Shown: positions 22,565 through 30,069 of the stretch, piece after piece
Numbering within the stretch: the first letter of the stretch is position 1
Layout of the letters: each line of letters opens with the position of its first letter
Source of the DNA: Bacillus sp. CH140a_4T
Lineage (GTDB): Bacteria > Bacillota > Bacilli > Bacillales > Bacillaceae_G
Reading direction: 5' to 3'
Length of the DNA: 39,018 nucleotides
NCBI RefSeq assembly: GCF_008923725.1
Contig: NZ_WBPF01000016.1
Coordinates: 787,473-826,490 of the forward strand
The notes under the pieces: model-generated
What the model was told of the DNA's origin: nothing
What the model saw: the letters and a program-made list of their open reading frames with translations, nothing else
Databases searched by the model: none
Made by a program: the position numbers and the translations under genes

Positions 22565-23350
22565 TCACTTATTTTTTAAAGGAGTTAATGGGTAGTTGTA
22601 CGTGCTGAAATCTTTATTAAAAATATCTTGTACCAATTGGATAGTTTCATGATCATAAAAACTATCGTATGTTGGAAGGCGTGGAAATAAAGGGGCGGTA
22701 ATATCAGCATCTGCAAAATTACCTCTAAAAATCGCCCTGTCTTTCTGATGATGCCATGATTTGGTAAGTATGTGTAAAGGAGAAGTTTTTAATTGATATG
22801 TTTGTTCTAAGCACACAATTTCAGTAGAGAAATTTTCAAGGTAGATATACTTTGTAACAAACTCCTCTTCGCCTGGTACATATTGCTGCATTAAATGTGG
22901 ATCTACTTGTTCTAAATCTGTCATTTGCGCTTTTAAGTAATAGAGAAAGATTTTAAATGAAATAGGCTTATTACAATTATCATTACCATAATAAAAACTT
23001 CGAATGGGCTTCCATGCAGGGTTTTCTATGTAAGGGGGAGCGATGAGTGAAAAGAATGAACTTACAGCTCTTGTATATGGATTTCTAACTAGTTTATAAG
23101 TATCTTTTTTCTTTGTATATAAAGCCGCAGCAAGTTCAATAAAGTAGTCCGAGGAGTTTTTGTATATATCATTTTCGTAATGATGAATGAAAGAATTATA
23201 TTTTATGGCCGGTTTAAATAAATTAATTTGATAAAAAAACCAATGTGCAAGGGAGGTACAACCACTTTTTTGACTCCAAAATAAAATCAAAGGGAAGTTA
23301 GGATTGAAGTGGGGAACGCGTCCATAATTAATAATATTTGAAATAGACAT
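22565..23350 (-). CDS. Sulfotransferase (Sulfotransfer_2-like)
   Basis: This 261-residue protein carries both PAPS-binding signatures of sulfotransferases. The 5'-phosphosulfate loop is FWSQKSGCTSL (24-34, Lys28). The 3'-phosphate motif is KLVRNPYTRAVSSF (86-99, Arg89 and Ser97/98). The rest is as in carbohydrate sulfotransferases of the Sulfotransfer_2 group, which move sulfate from PAPS to a sugar. There is no signal peptide, so it should act in the cytoplasm. TGGAGG precedes the ATG. It lies against the direction of all neighbours with its own terminator, typical of a cargo (moron) gene expressed in the lysogen. The acceptor, perhaps a surface polysaccharide precursor, is unknown. Confidence 0.82.
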   Translation of the reverse strand: MSISNIINYGRVPHFNPNFPLILFWSQKSGCTSLAHWFFYQINLFKPAIKYNSFIHHYENDIYKNSSDYFIELAAALYTKKKDTYKLVRNPYTRAVSSFFSLIAPPYIENPAWKPIRSFYYGNDNCNKPISFKIFLYYLKAQMTDLEQVDPHLMQQYVPGEEEFVTKYIYLENFSTEIVCLEQTYQLKTSPLHILTKSWHHQKDRAIFRGNFADADITAPLFPRLPTYDSFYDHETIQLVQDIFNKDFSTYNYPLTPLKNK

Positions 23351-23496
23351 AGTTAGCCTCCATTCAGTTATGTCAATTATTTTTAGTTTATGAATAAAGA
23401 GCTTGGTATATGAACAAGAGAAGAGAAAATAGATAGTTTAAAAAAATATAATTTTGAAATCAAATCATTATTTTAAAACGAAAGGGAGGCGAAAGA

Positions 23497-23685
23497 ATGA
23501 AAACATTTAATGTGACTTTCACAGAATTAAAGGTATATGAGGCAGTCGTTGAAGCAGAGTCAAAGGAAAAAGTTATTGATACGATTAAACGTTTAAAAAG
23601 AACCGAGGATGATTTAGTAGACAGAGGGGTCATCATAAATGAAGTTAGTGAGATAAATATTAATGAAGAACAAAAGTTCGAGTGA
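23497..23685 (+). CDS. DpnD/PcfM-like small protein
   Basis: This 62-residue protein (MKTFNVTFTELKVYEAVVEAES…) has the pattern of the DpnD/PcfM family, a beta strand with VxVEAES followed by a helix. Members occur in phages and plasmids and have no known function. AAAGGGAGG precedes the ATG. It is the first rightward gene after the sulfotransferase and is divergent from it; the 146-base gap has no convincing promoter. Confidence 0.7.
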   Translation: MKTFNVTFTELKVYEAVVEAESKEKVIDTIKRLKRTEDDLVDRGVIINEVSEININEEQKFE

Positions 23686-23792
23686 AACAGCTTCTCAGAT
23701 TACTCATTTTGAGGTGACAACAACTTTCTGAATATCATAAGACCTTATTAGTGAAAAAACTCTTATTCGGTCGTACAAGCCTGTTATACGCG

Positions 23793-23821
23793 TTGTACAG
23801 AAAATAGAATGAATTTATTAA
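23793..23821 (+). promoter_or_regulatory. Possible promoter with inverted repeat
   Basis: TTGTAC (23793-23798), a 17-base spacer and TATTAA (23816-23821) lie 16 bases before the next start. The -35 pairs as an inverted repeat with GTACAA (23773-23778), a possible operator. GTACAA recurs at 24035. Confidence 0.5.
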
Positions 23822-23837
23822 GGAAGGAAGTATAAAA

Positions 23838-23960
23838 ATGAGAACTTGGAAGAAAAAACACGTTAAAAGAGCATTTTTGAATCGTCAAAAGGAAATTGAT
23901 AAAGAACGGACTGCTGCAGCTTGGAGAAATATTTTTGTAAAATCAGGAATCATAAAATAA
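23838..23960 (+). CDS. 40-residue basic peptide
   Basis: AAGGAAGGAAG precedes an ATG encoding 40 residues (MRTWKKKHVKRAFLNRQKEI…), strongly basic and helical with no membrane segment. It could bind nucleic acid or be a host-takeover peptide. The support is the ribosome site, the promoter-like sequence and codon pattern only. Confidence 0.6.
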   Translation: MRTWKKKHVKRAFLNRQKEIDKERTAAAWRNIFVKSGIIK

Positions 23961-23964
23961 AAAA

Positions 23965-23999
23965 GGAAAAGCAACTCGTTGGGGACAAGTCACTTTTCC
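23965..23999 (+). other. Hairpin-forming intergenic element
   Basis: GGAAAAG and CTTTTCC close a 21-base loop that contains a small CAAC/GTTG hairpin. The T-run needed for termination is absent. The 173-base gap (23961-24133) holds this element and otherwise no gene I can support. Confidence 0.35.
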
Positions 24000-24133
24000 A
24001 GATGGCAATGTAAATCCATTATAGCAAAACATATGTACAAGTTGTAGGAATAAACAGCGAGACATTTTGACACCTATCCACAATCAGAAATGTGGTTGTT
24101 GATCTGGAAATATGAAAGTAGGTGAATCATCAT

Positions 24134-24529
24134 TTGTTTAACTGGCTGAGAGATTACCAAAAGTTAGAAGAAGACATAGCCTATCTGGAATACAACTTAG
24201 ATAAGACAAAAGCTGAATTAAGACGCTGGGTCAGTGGTGATTTGAGAGAAGTACGTTTAACGGCAGAATCTGAAGGTGCAAAAGTTGAAAACCGCATTGA
24301 AGCGATTGAATACGAATTAGCACATAAGATGAACGATATGTATAAATTAGAAAAGTTAATTAGTAAGTTTAGAGGTTTAGAAAATCAGATACTTAAATTG
24401 AAGTATGTGGATGGTATGACGTTAGAAGAAATAGCAGAGGCAGTAAATTATAGTTCTAGTCATATCAAAAAGAAACATGCTGAACTTGTTAGATTAATTA
24501 AGTTCGTGGAGCGAGAAGGTGTCATTTAG
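24134..24529 (+). CDS. Sigma-region-4-like late transcription regulator
   Basis: This 131-residue protein has an N-terminal coiled coil (~5-85) and a C-terminal helix-turn-helix like sigma region 4 (LKLKYVDGMTLEEIAEAVNYSSSHIKKKH, abridged). Proteins of this layout (ArpU/DUF1492-type) lie before the packaging genes of many Gram-positive siphoviruses and are thought to switch on late transcription. I prefer the TTG at 24134 because AGTAGGTGA lies 8 bases upstream; the GTG at 24122 overlaps that site. A good terminator follows, so the gene is expressed separately from the methyltransferase. Confidence 0.78.
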   Translation: MFNWLRDYQKLEEDIAYLEYNLDKTKAELRRWVSGDLREVRLTAESEGAKVENRIEAIEYELAHKMNDMYKLEKLISKFRGLENQILKLKYVDGMTLEEIAEAVNYSSSHIKKKHAELVRLIKFVEREGVI

Positions 24530-24598
24530 GTTCACTCCTAAAATGAATCGAAACGGTTGAAAAAATGATTTATATTGATAGCATACATTTTTAGCAGA

Positions 24599-24628
24599 AG
24601 GGCAACTGGTGCACGGTTGCTCTTTTTT
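24599..24628 (+). terminator. Terminator after the late regulator
   Basis: AGGGCAAC and GTTGCTCT pair with one G-T wobble, followed by six T in total. Confidence 0.85.
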
Positions 24629-24722
24629 GTAGTTTATGGATTTCAAAAGTTGCATACCAGAATAATTTAGGATATTAACATCGTTCAACATACTCTAATT
24701 GTAGAAATGGATGGGATAACAT

Positions 24723-25469
24723 ATGCTGAATCAAGTGCTTAATATGGATTGTTTAGAAGGTATGAAAATGATTGAAGATAAATCCATCGATATGATTCTT
24801 TGTGATTTACCTTATGGAACAACAGCCTGTAAATGGGACAGCATTATTCCTTTCGATTTGTTATGGCAACAGTACGAAAGAATTATAAAAGATAATGGAG
24901 CTATCTTATTAACAGCAAGCCAGCCATTTACAACAAAGTTGATTGCTTCAAATATTAAATTATTCCGTTATGAGTGGATCTGGAAAAAAGGAAATCATAT
25001 AACAGGTTTTCCAAATGCCAATAGAATGCCTCTAAAGAATCATGAAAATGTACTAGTGTTTTATAAGAAATTACCTAAGTATTATCCGCAAGATTTGATC
25101 TTATTAGATAAGCCGATTAGAAAGAAAAAAATCAAAAATATGAAGGTATTCGGTAAACGGAATAATGAATCTTTAAATAAGGTACATGTAAAGAAATATA
25201 CTAACTATCCGAAATCGGTTATTGATTTCCCGCGTGATAGCAAAACATTTCATCCTACACAAAAGCCTGTAGCGTTATTTGAATACTTAATTAAGACTTA
25301 TACAAAAGAAGGCGAAACAGTTTTAGATAACTGTATGGGGTCATTTACGACTGCTATAGCATGTATCAATACAAATCGTAATTACATTGGATTTGAAATG
25401 GATGAAGAGTATTGGAAGTTAGGGAATGAACGTGTCAATAAACATATCGAATCATTAAAGCACTCGTAA
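24723..25469 (+). CDS. Site-specific DNA methyltransferase (adenine-N6/cytosine-N4 type)
   Basis: This 248-residue protein has the order of a beta-class amino-methyltransferase. The catalytic motif IV is DLPYG (28-32). Mid-section WIWKKGNHITGFPNANRMP is typical of phage enzymes. HPTQKP is at 177-182, and the AdoMet motif I is DNCMGSFTT at 202-210. Motif I usually reads GSGTT; here the second Gly is Phe207, which could weaken AdoMet binding. No restriction partner is present, so it probably protects phage DNA from host restriction. The ribosome site is modest (GGATGGGAT). A hairpin overlaps its stop. Confidence 0.9.
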   Translation: MLNQVLNMDCLEGMKMIEDKSIDMILCDLPYGTTACKWDSIIPFDLLWQQYERIIKDNGAILLTASQPFTTKLIASNIKLFRYEWIWKKGNHITGFPNANRMPLKNHENVLVFYKKLPKYYPQDLILLDKPIRKKKIKNMKVFGKRNNESLNKVHVKKYTNYPKSVIDFPRDSKTFHPTQKPVALFEYLIKTYTKEGETVLDNCMGSFTTAIACINTNRNYIGFEMDEEYWKLGNERVNKHIESLKHS

Positions 25470-25480
25470 TGGGTGTTTTT
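25458..25480 (+). terminator. Terminator-like hairpin overlapping the methyltransferase stop
   Basis: AAAGCACTC and GGGTGTTTT pair with two G-T wobbles around a GTAAT loop that holds the stop codon; the T-run continues. The ribosome site of the next gene follows at once. Confidence 0.6.
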
Positions 25481-25501
25481 TATTTTGGAGGAAAATGAAC
25501 T

Positions 25502-25714
25502 ATGGACATTCAAGAGTTGTCGAGACGATTAGAAAATTTAGAACATAAAGTGCTTCAGGTAGATGCGCTAAGCCGAACTGTCATACAAAAAGGCGATAAA
25601 ATAAAAGTGGCGTATCCGCATTTAGGGATACAAGGCGAGTATTTAGTGGAGAAAATTGATAATGGTGTGTTGGAATTGGTAGCAGAAGAAACAATGAAAA
25701 AAATACAGGAGTGA
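25502..25714 (+). CDS. Hypothetical small protein
   Basis: This 70-residue protein has a coiled-coil start (MDIQELSRRLENLEHKVLQVD) and a beta-rich second half (KGDKIKVAYPHLGIQGEYLVEKI). TTGGAGGAAAATGAACT precedes the ATG. It opens a run of five small genes between the methyltransferase and the HNH nuclease. No family recognised. Confidence 0.75.
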   Translation: MDIQELSRRLENLEHKVLQVDALSRTVIQKGDKIKVAYPHLGIQGEYLVEKIDNGVLELVAEETMKKIQE

Positions 25715-25720
25715 TTAGGA

Positions 25721-25942
25721 TTGAAGAAACTATCTAAACAAGAACTAGCTGCTGTAATGACACATTGTATTTCAACGCTTGGTGAGCAGATTGTTAATGA
25801 GCATATTAATCCCCAGAAGTTGGCGCAAGCAAGTGCACTCCATAACGATCTCTTTGATAATACAACTCCTAAAGAACGTAGGGAAGCGACAATCAGTTTA
25901 TTAGGAAAAGCGATTGATGAGTTTTTAGAGAGTAAGGAGTGA
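25721..25942 (+). CDS. Hypothetical small helical protein
   Basis: This 73-residue acidic, all-helical protein has no motif I recognise. It uses a TTG start with AGGAGTGATTAGGA upstream that overlaps the end of the previous gene, so the two are probably co-translated. Confidence 0.72.
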   Translation: MKKLSKQELAAVMTHCISTLGEQIVNEHINPQKLAQASALHNDLFDNTTPKERREATISLLGKAIDEFLESKE

Positions 25943-25946
25943 GGAT

Positions 25947-26189
25947 ATGAAAGTTTTTATTGTTTGTGCAGGAACATTAGGTGAAGCGTTTGCTATGTTT
26001 AGTAAAGCTTGTAATGATATGTGCGAACGAATCAAAGAATTTAACGAGTTAGTCAAAGAAGCTTGTATGTACGAGGAAGAGCCACAATATAAAGAATGTA
26101 TTAGTTTCCCTTTTAATCCTGTTAAGATAATGAAATCACAGGTAATAGATCGTAAACCTAAATGTATTAGAGCGAGGACGGTGTGTTGA
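25947..26189 (+). CDS. Hypothetical cysteine-rich small protein
   Basis: This 80-residue protein has seven cysteines spread along its length (CAG, CND, CER, CMYEEE, CIS, CIR and the final C) without a clear CxxC pair. AAGGAGTGAGGAT precedes the ATG. A metal-binding role is possible. It is tightly packed between its neighbours. Confidence 0.7.
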   Translation: MKVFIVCAGTLGEAFAMFSKACNDMCERIKEFNELVKEACMYEEEPQYKECISFPFNPVKIMKSQVIDRKPKCIRARTVC

Positions 26190-26190
26190 T

Positions 26191-26589
26191 ATGGGAAAGG
26201 AATATTTTAATACGGCCGTATGTTTAGTATGCGGTCATCAAGATAGAGTGAATCATCCATCTAAAAAAGATTATCAGGAAGTAACGGTTTGTCCGAAATG
26301 CAACGGTGCTTTTGTAGATGTTTGGAAGTTAGGAAAGTACAGACAGTTAGACAATACACAGTCTAATGAAGCACCTTTATTAACAATTACATTAACAGAT
26401 ATAGATGCTAAACCGATAGTTCATTACAAAGGTGAACAGATAGATAGAAAGTTACGTGTTGCGTTTGATTGGGAATCGCAATCGATTGATAAAATTAATC
26501 GGACATACATTCATATTGAACATGTACCAGCTGATAACAAGCGTTTAAATACCGAGATCATTCAGCATAATCATTCTATCATTAAATAA
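26191..26589 (+). CDS. Zinc-ribbon protein
   Basis: This 132-residue protein has an N-terminal zinc ribbon, CLVCGHQ (11-17) with CPKCNGAF (~34-41), then a beta-rich domain of unknown type. It starts two bases after the previous stop. It may bind nucleic acid, but no catalytic motif is visible. Confidence 0.75.
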   Translation: MGKEYFNTAVCLVCGHQDRVNHPSKKDYQEVTVCPKCNGAFVDVWKLGKYRQLDNTQSNEAPLLTITLTDIDAKPIVHYKGEQIDRKLRVAFDWESQSIDKINRTYIHIEHVPADNKRLNTEIIQHNHSIIK

Positions 26590-26618
26590 TAATCAATAGA
26601 CCGATGAGGTGAGAGTGA

Positions 26619-26873
26619 ATGCAAGTATATTGCTCTGAATGTGATAAGAGTTATGACATGCAGCCGCAAGTAACACAACTTTCTAATCGTATTGAGAAGT
26701 GTTTCTTTATTTGTCCTCATTGTAATCATGAACATGTAGCTGCGTACGTGAACGATAAGGTTCGTAAGTATCAAGCAGATATAGCAAAGTATCATGAGCG
26801 GATCAATAAAAAGAACCTTGCTATCGAAGATGAAATGAAACGATTAAGGAAGAGGTTTGAAAGCGCCAAGTGA
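26619..26873 (+). CDS. Zinc-ribbon protein with coiled coil
   Basis: This 84-residue protein has CSEC (5-8) and CPHC (32-35) forming a short zinc ribbon, then a long basic helix (NDKVRKYQADIAKYHERINKK…, abridged). GAGGTGAGAGTGA precedes the ATG. The stop lies within a terminator-like hairpin. Confidence 0.75.
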   Translation: MQVYCSECDKSYDMQPQVTQLSNRIEKCFFICPHCNHEHVAAYVNDKVRKYQADIAKYHERINKKNLAIEDEMKRLRKRFESAK

Positions 26874-26886
26874 GGGTGCTTTTTTA
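26861..26886 (+). terminator. Terminator-like hairpin overlapping a stop codon
   Basis: AAGCGCC and GGTGCTT pair with one G-T wobble around a loop that contains the TGA; T6 ends in the ribosome site of the next gene. Confidence 0.65.
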
Positions 26887-26905
26887 TTTTGGAGGAGGAT
26901 GAAGG

Positions 26906-27322
26906 ATGGATAATCAATGTGAGCACGAGTGGACTAATATTCGTATTCCAGGTGATGATGGCATTTATGTAGCTTGTCCGAAATGTAAATCTGTAGATGT
27001 AGAAGAAACGAGGAGATTATCTAGAGAGTTAGCTTCTCAAAAGGAGGAAAACAAAATGGCTAATAACAAATTAATTATTGAAGTAACTGCGGATACAACT
27101 GAAGCATTAGAAGGCATTAAGGAAGTAACTGAAGCTGCTAATGAATGTGCAGATGCATTAGAGAAGTTGGAAAAGGTGATGAATAAATTTAAAGGTAAAT
27201 CTGAAACAGCTAAAGTATCTTTCGATATAAAATCAATTGCTCAATCCACAATTGAACAGACAGCAAGCTTAATTAAATTACAAGCAAATAAACTAGACAT
27301 AAAACGTTCAGATCAATTTTAA
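26906..27322 (+). CDS. Zinc-ribbon protein with internal in-frame start
   Basis: This 138-residue protein has an N-terminal ribbon-like part (CEHEW…ACPKCKSVDVEE, residues 5-33) and an acidic helical C-terminal part. TTGGAGGAGG precedes the ATG. Inside the frame, AAAAGGAGG (27039-27047) stands 8 bases before Met51, as strong a site as that of the full gene, so two products are likely: 138 and 88 residues. The C-terminal part contains EVTADTTEALEGIKEVTEAANECADALEKL, given here only as a guide to the heptad-like region. Confidence 0.72.
   Translation: MDNQCEHEWTNIRIPGDDGIYVACPKCKSVDVEETRRLSRELASQKEENKMANNKLIIEVTADTTEALEGIKEVTEAANECADALEKLEKVMNKFKGKSETAKVSFDIKSIAQSTIEQTASLIKLQANKLDIKRSDQF
27056..27322 (+). 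CDS. Predicted internal translation product (88 residues)
   Basis: It starts at the ATG behind the internal AAAAGGAGG and gives MANNKLIIEVTADTTEALE… without the zinc ribbon. The sequence resembles the start of tail tape-measure-like or small coiled-coil phage proteins (a beta strand, then long helices). It may be the ancestral gene, with the ribbon added upstream by fusion. Function unknown. Confidence 0.55.
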   Translation: MANNKLIIEVTADTTEALEGIKEVTEAANECADALEKLEKVMNKFKGKSETAKVSFDIKSIAQSTIEQTASLIKLQANKLDIKRSDQF

Positions 27323-27330
27323 GTATTGTA

Positions 27331-27366
27331 GGCGCTACTGTAAATTACGTAGCGTCTTGTTTGTTG
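27331..27366 (+). terminator. Possible terminator before the packaging genes
   Basis: GGCGCTAC and GTAGCGTC pair with one wobble, followed by TTGTTTGTTG, an interrupted T-run. Confidence 0.55.
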
Positions 27367-27390
27367 AGAGAAGGTAAGGAGTGAGGAGAG

Positions 27391-27774
27391 ATGAGGAAGC
27401 CGCTTAGACCATGCTGCGAATTCCATTGTTATAATCTCACGCGCGAAAGATATTGTGAGGAACATAGATACAAAGAAAAGGAAACGCAGCAGGATAAGAA
27501 TAGATACTATGACCGATTCAAACGGGACAAAGAGAGTAAGGCTTTCTATAAGTCAAAGGCATGGGAAAGGTTAAGAGAGCAGGCACTAATGAGAGACAAA
27601 GGGTTGTGCCTACATTGTAAGAACAATAGAAAGATTAAAGTTGCAGATATGGTTGACCATATCATTCCAATCAAAGTCGATTCAAGTTTAAAACTTAAAT
27701 TAGAAAACTTACAATCACTTTGTAATCCATGTCACAACAGAAAAACAGCAGAAGACAAAAAGAAATACGGGTAG
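27391..27774 (+). CDS. HNH endonuclease (packaging-associated)
   Basis: This 127-residue protein has a Cys/His-rich start (CCEFHCY…CEEH), then an HNH nuclease. CLHC (73-76) and CNPCH (111-115) bind zinc, Asp89-His90 (VDHIIP) is the first catalytic strand, and NLQSLCNPCHNRKT is the finger. In cos-type siphoviruses an HNH protein next to the small terminase is needed with the large terminase for cos cutting. AAGGAGTGAGGAG precedes the ATG. Its position directly before a GC-rich, cos-like gap and the terminases fits that role. Confidence 0.92.
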   Translation: MRKPLRPCCEFHCYNLTRERYCEEHRYKEKETQQDKNRYYDRFKRDKESKAFYKSKAWERLREQALMRDKGLCLHCKNNRKIKVADMVDHIIPIKVDSSLKLKLENLQSLCNPCHNRKTAEDKKKYG

Positions 27775-27874
27775 GGGCGGGTCAAAAAACATTCAGGGCG
27801 GTCTTCCCGTACCGCCGCCCCCTCAACATCGCAGAAAAATCCGTTTTTGAACATTTTTTTAAGGGGGTGTAGTC
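27775..27874. other. cos: Probable cos region
   Basis: This 100-base gap between the HNH and small terminase genes is far richer in GC at its centre than the rest of the window. It contains GGCGGT (27797-27802) and ACCGCC (27811-27816) as an inverted pair, followed by GCCCCCT. Cereus-group Gamma-type phages have short 3' cohesive ends in an equivalent GC-rich spot. The exact nicks cannot be read from the sequence. Confidence 0.6.
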
Positions 27875-28360
27875 ATGGCTGGAAGAAATAAACAACCTCT
27901 CTCTGTTATACAGGGAAAGGGTAGGTCAAATCACATTACAAAAAATGAACAAAATAGGCGGGAAAAACAAGAAGAAGCGTTGCGTGGTCATACCGATAAA
28001 ATTGAAGCTCCTTCTTATTTGACCGTAGCACAAAAAAGAGAATTTGATATATTGGCTGTTGAATTAGTTAGACTGAAAATTTTTAGCAACTTAGATGTGG
28101 ACAGTTTAGCGAGGTATGTTGATTCTAAAGACCAGTATATAAAAATGGTTCGCCTGTTAAGAAAAACAAAGCCTTCAGATGATTTTAAATTGTATTCTCA
28201 AATGCAAAGAAGTAAGAATCTTTTATTTAATGAATGTCGTTCTTCAGCTAGTGATTTAGGTTTGACCATTACATCCCGCTTAAAATTAGTTATTCCAGAA
28301 GCAGATACTTCACAACAAAAGCAAAGTGAAGCACAAAAGCGTTTTGGTGATCGTATATGA
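27875..28360 (+). CDS. terS: Terminase small subunit, P27 family
   Basis: This 161-residue protein has a basic N terminus (MAGRNKQPLSVIQGKGRSNH) and the helical core typical of the P27 family (APSYLTVAQKREFDILAVEL…DVDSLARYVDSKDQYIK, abridged). It recognises cos and regulates the large subunit. AAGGGGGTGTAGTC precedes the ATG. Its stop overlaps the large subunit start (ATGA). Confidence 0.92.
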   Translation: MAGRNKQPLSVIQGKGRSNHITKNEQNRREKQEEALRGHTDKIEAPSYLTVAQKREFDILAVELVRLKIFSNLDVDSLARYVDSKDQYIKMVRLLRKTKPSDDFKLYSQMQRSKNLLFNECRSSASDLGLTITSRLKLVIPEADTSQQKQSEAQKRFGDRI

Positions 28361-30054
28361 ACTGGATAATGGAACGGGTTTTTGCATATTGCGAGGATAT
28401 TTTAAGCGACAAAATAAAAAGTTGTATAAAGCATCGTTGGGCCGTCGAACGATTCATAAGAGATTATGGGGAGTGTCAAAGTGAAGACAGTCCTTTTTAT
28501 TTTGATGAAGAGATAGCGGAGGATTTTTACTGGTTTGCAAAGGAATTTAAGCACGTTGAAGGAATTTTGGCAGGTGAATCAGTAGAATTAACTGATTTTC
28601 AACTATTTTTAGCAACTAATATTTTCGGGTTTAACAAGAAAATAAATGGAGCTAGGCGATTTAGAAAGGCTTTTATTCAGTTAGCACGTAAAAATGCTAA
28701 ATCACAGTTTCTTGCTATTGTAGCAGCTTTTTGTACTTTTCTTGGAGAAGAAAAACAACGTGCTTATATCGCTGGCTGGACAAGGGATCAGTCATCTGAA
28801 GTTTATGAGGCTGTAAAAACAGGAATCAGTTCTAGTGAATTGTTAGAAGGGAAATGGAAAGAAGCTTACAGCACAATTGAAATATTTAAGAACGGTTCAG
28901 TTGTTGTTCCGCTTTCAAAAGAAGCTAGAAAAACTGGTGATGGTAAAAACCCGTCTCTTGGAATTGTCGATGAATATCATGCACATGAAACTGATGAAAT
29001 TTATGACGTTTTATCGTCTGGTATGGTGGCAAGGAAAGAACCGTTAATGTTTATCATAACAACAGCTGGTTTCGACTTATCTAGACCTTGTTATAGAGAG
29101 TATGAGTATGTCAGTAATATCTTAGACCCATCAAAAAATGTAGAAAACGATGATTATTTCGTTATGATCTGTGAGTTGGAAAAGAACGATGATATCAAAG
29201 ATGAGTCGAATTGGATAAAAGCAAATCCCATCGTAGCAACATATGAAGAAGGTTTGGAAGGTATACGTTCAGATTTGAAGGTTGCTCTTGATAGACCTGA
29301 AAAAATGAGAGCCTTTTTAACGAAAAACATGAATATCTGGGTCGATAAAAAGGACAATGGGTACATGGATATGTCAAAATGGCAAAAATGCGAAGTAGAT
29401 AACCTTGATTTTTCAGGCGCAACTCTTTGGATAGGTGGCGACTTATCAATGACAACTGATTTAACAAGTGTCGGTTGGGTCGGAATGGATGATGGAGGTG
29501 ATTTTATTGTTGGACAACATTCTTTTATGCCTGAAGCTCGTTTGAAAGAAAAAATGGCTACAGATAAAGTACGTTATGACTTATGGGCAGAACAAGGGTA
29601 TTTGACTTTAACACCTGGTGAAATGGTTGATTATACAATTGTTGAATCTTGGATAGAGAATTTTTCTAAAGACAAAGAAATTCAAGAATTTGATTATGAT
29701 AAATGGAATGCATTGCATTTAGCGCAAAATTTAGAGAATAAAGGATTTGTTTGCGTAGAAATTCCTCAAAGGATTGCCAATTTATCCATTCCAACTAAAA
29801 CTTTTCGAGAAAAAGTGTATGAAAAGAAAATCAAACACAATGGCGATCCAGTCCTTTTTTGGGCGCTTAATAATGCTGTTATCAAAATGGATGATCAGGA
29901 AAACATTATGATTTCAAAAAAAATAAGTAAAAATCGTATTGATCCAGCCGCAGCGGTATTAAATGCGTTTGCTAGGGCTATGTATGGAGCAAGTGTCAGG
30001 TTTGATGTATCTGAATTTGCGAATAAAGACTTTCTAGGCAAGTTATGGAACTAG
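28357..30054 (+). CDS. terL: Terminase large subunit
   Basis: This 565-residue Terminase_1 protein packages DNA. The ATPase has the variant Walker A ARKNAKS (110-116) and Walker B SLGIVDEYH (200-208, Asp205-Glu206). The coupling motif is IITTAGFD (~233-240). The C-terminal RNase-H-like nuclease begins WIGGDLSMTTDLTSVGWVG with Asp362 and Asp368 as metal ligands, and DPAAAVLNAFARAMYG marks the end. The length is normal. Confidence 0.95.
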   Translation: MNWIMERVFAYCEDILSDKIKSCIKHRWAVERFIRDYGECQSEDSPFYFDEEIAEDFYWFAKEFKHVEGILAGESVELTDFQLFLATNIFGFNKKINGARRFRKAFIQLARKNAKSQFLAIVAAFCTFLGEEKQRAYIAGWTRDQSSEVYEAVKTGISSSELLEGKWKEAYSTIEIFKNGSVVVPLSKEARKTGDGKNPSLGIVDEYHAHETDEIYDVLSSGMVARKEPLMFIITTAGFDLSRPCYREYEYVSNILDPSKNVENDDYFVMICELEKNDDIKDESNWIKANPIVATYEEGLEGIRSDLKVALDRPEKMRAFLTKNMNIWVDKKDNGYMDMSKWQKCEVDNLDFSGATLWIGGDLSMTTDLTSVGWVGMDDGGDFIVGQHSFMPEARLKEKMATDKVRYDLWAEQGYLTLTPGEMVDYTIVESWIENFSKDKEIQEFDYDKWNALHLAQNLENKGFVCVEIPQRIANLSIPTKTFREKVYEKKIKHNGDPVLFWALNNAVIKMDDQENIMISKKISKNRIDPAAAVLNAFARAMYGASVRFDVSEFANKDFLGKLWN

Positions 30055-30069
30055 GGAGGGGGTGAACAT

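Noticed and set aside
23961-24133. Terminator or small RNA after the 40-residue peptide
   Set aside because: The outer stem is only 7 bp with a long loop and no T-run; there is not enough to call a defined RNA gene.
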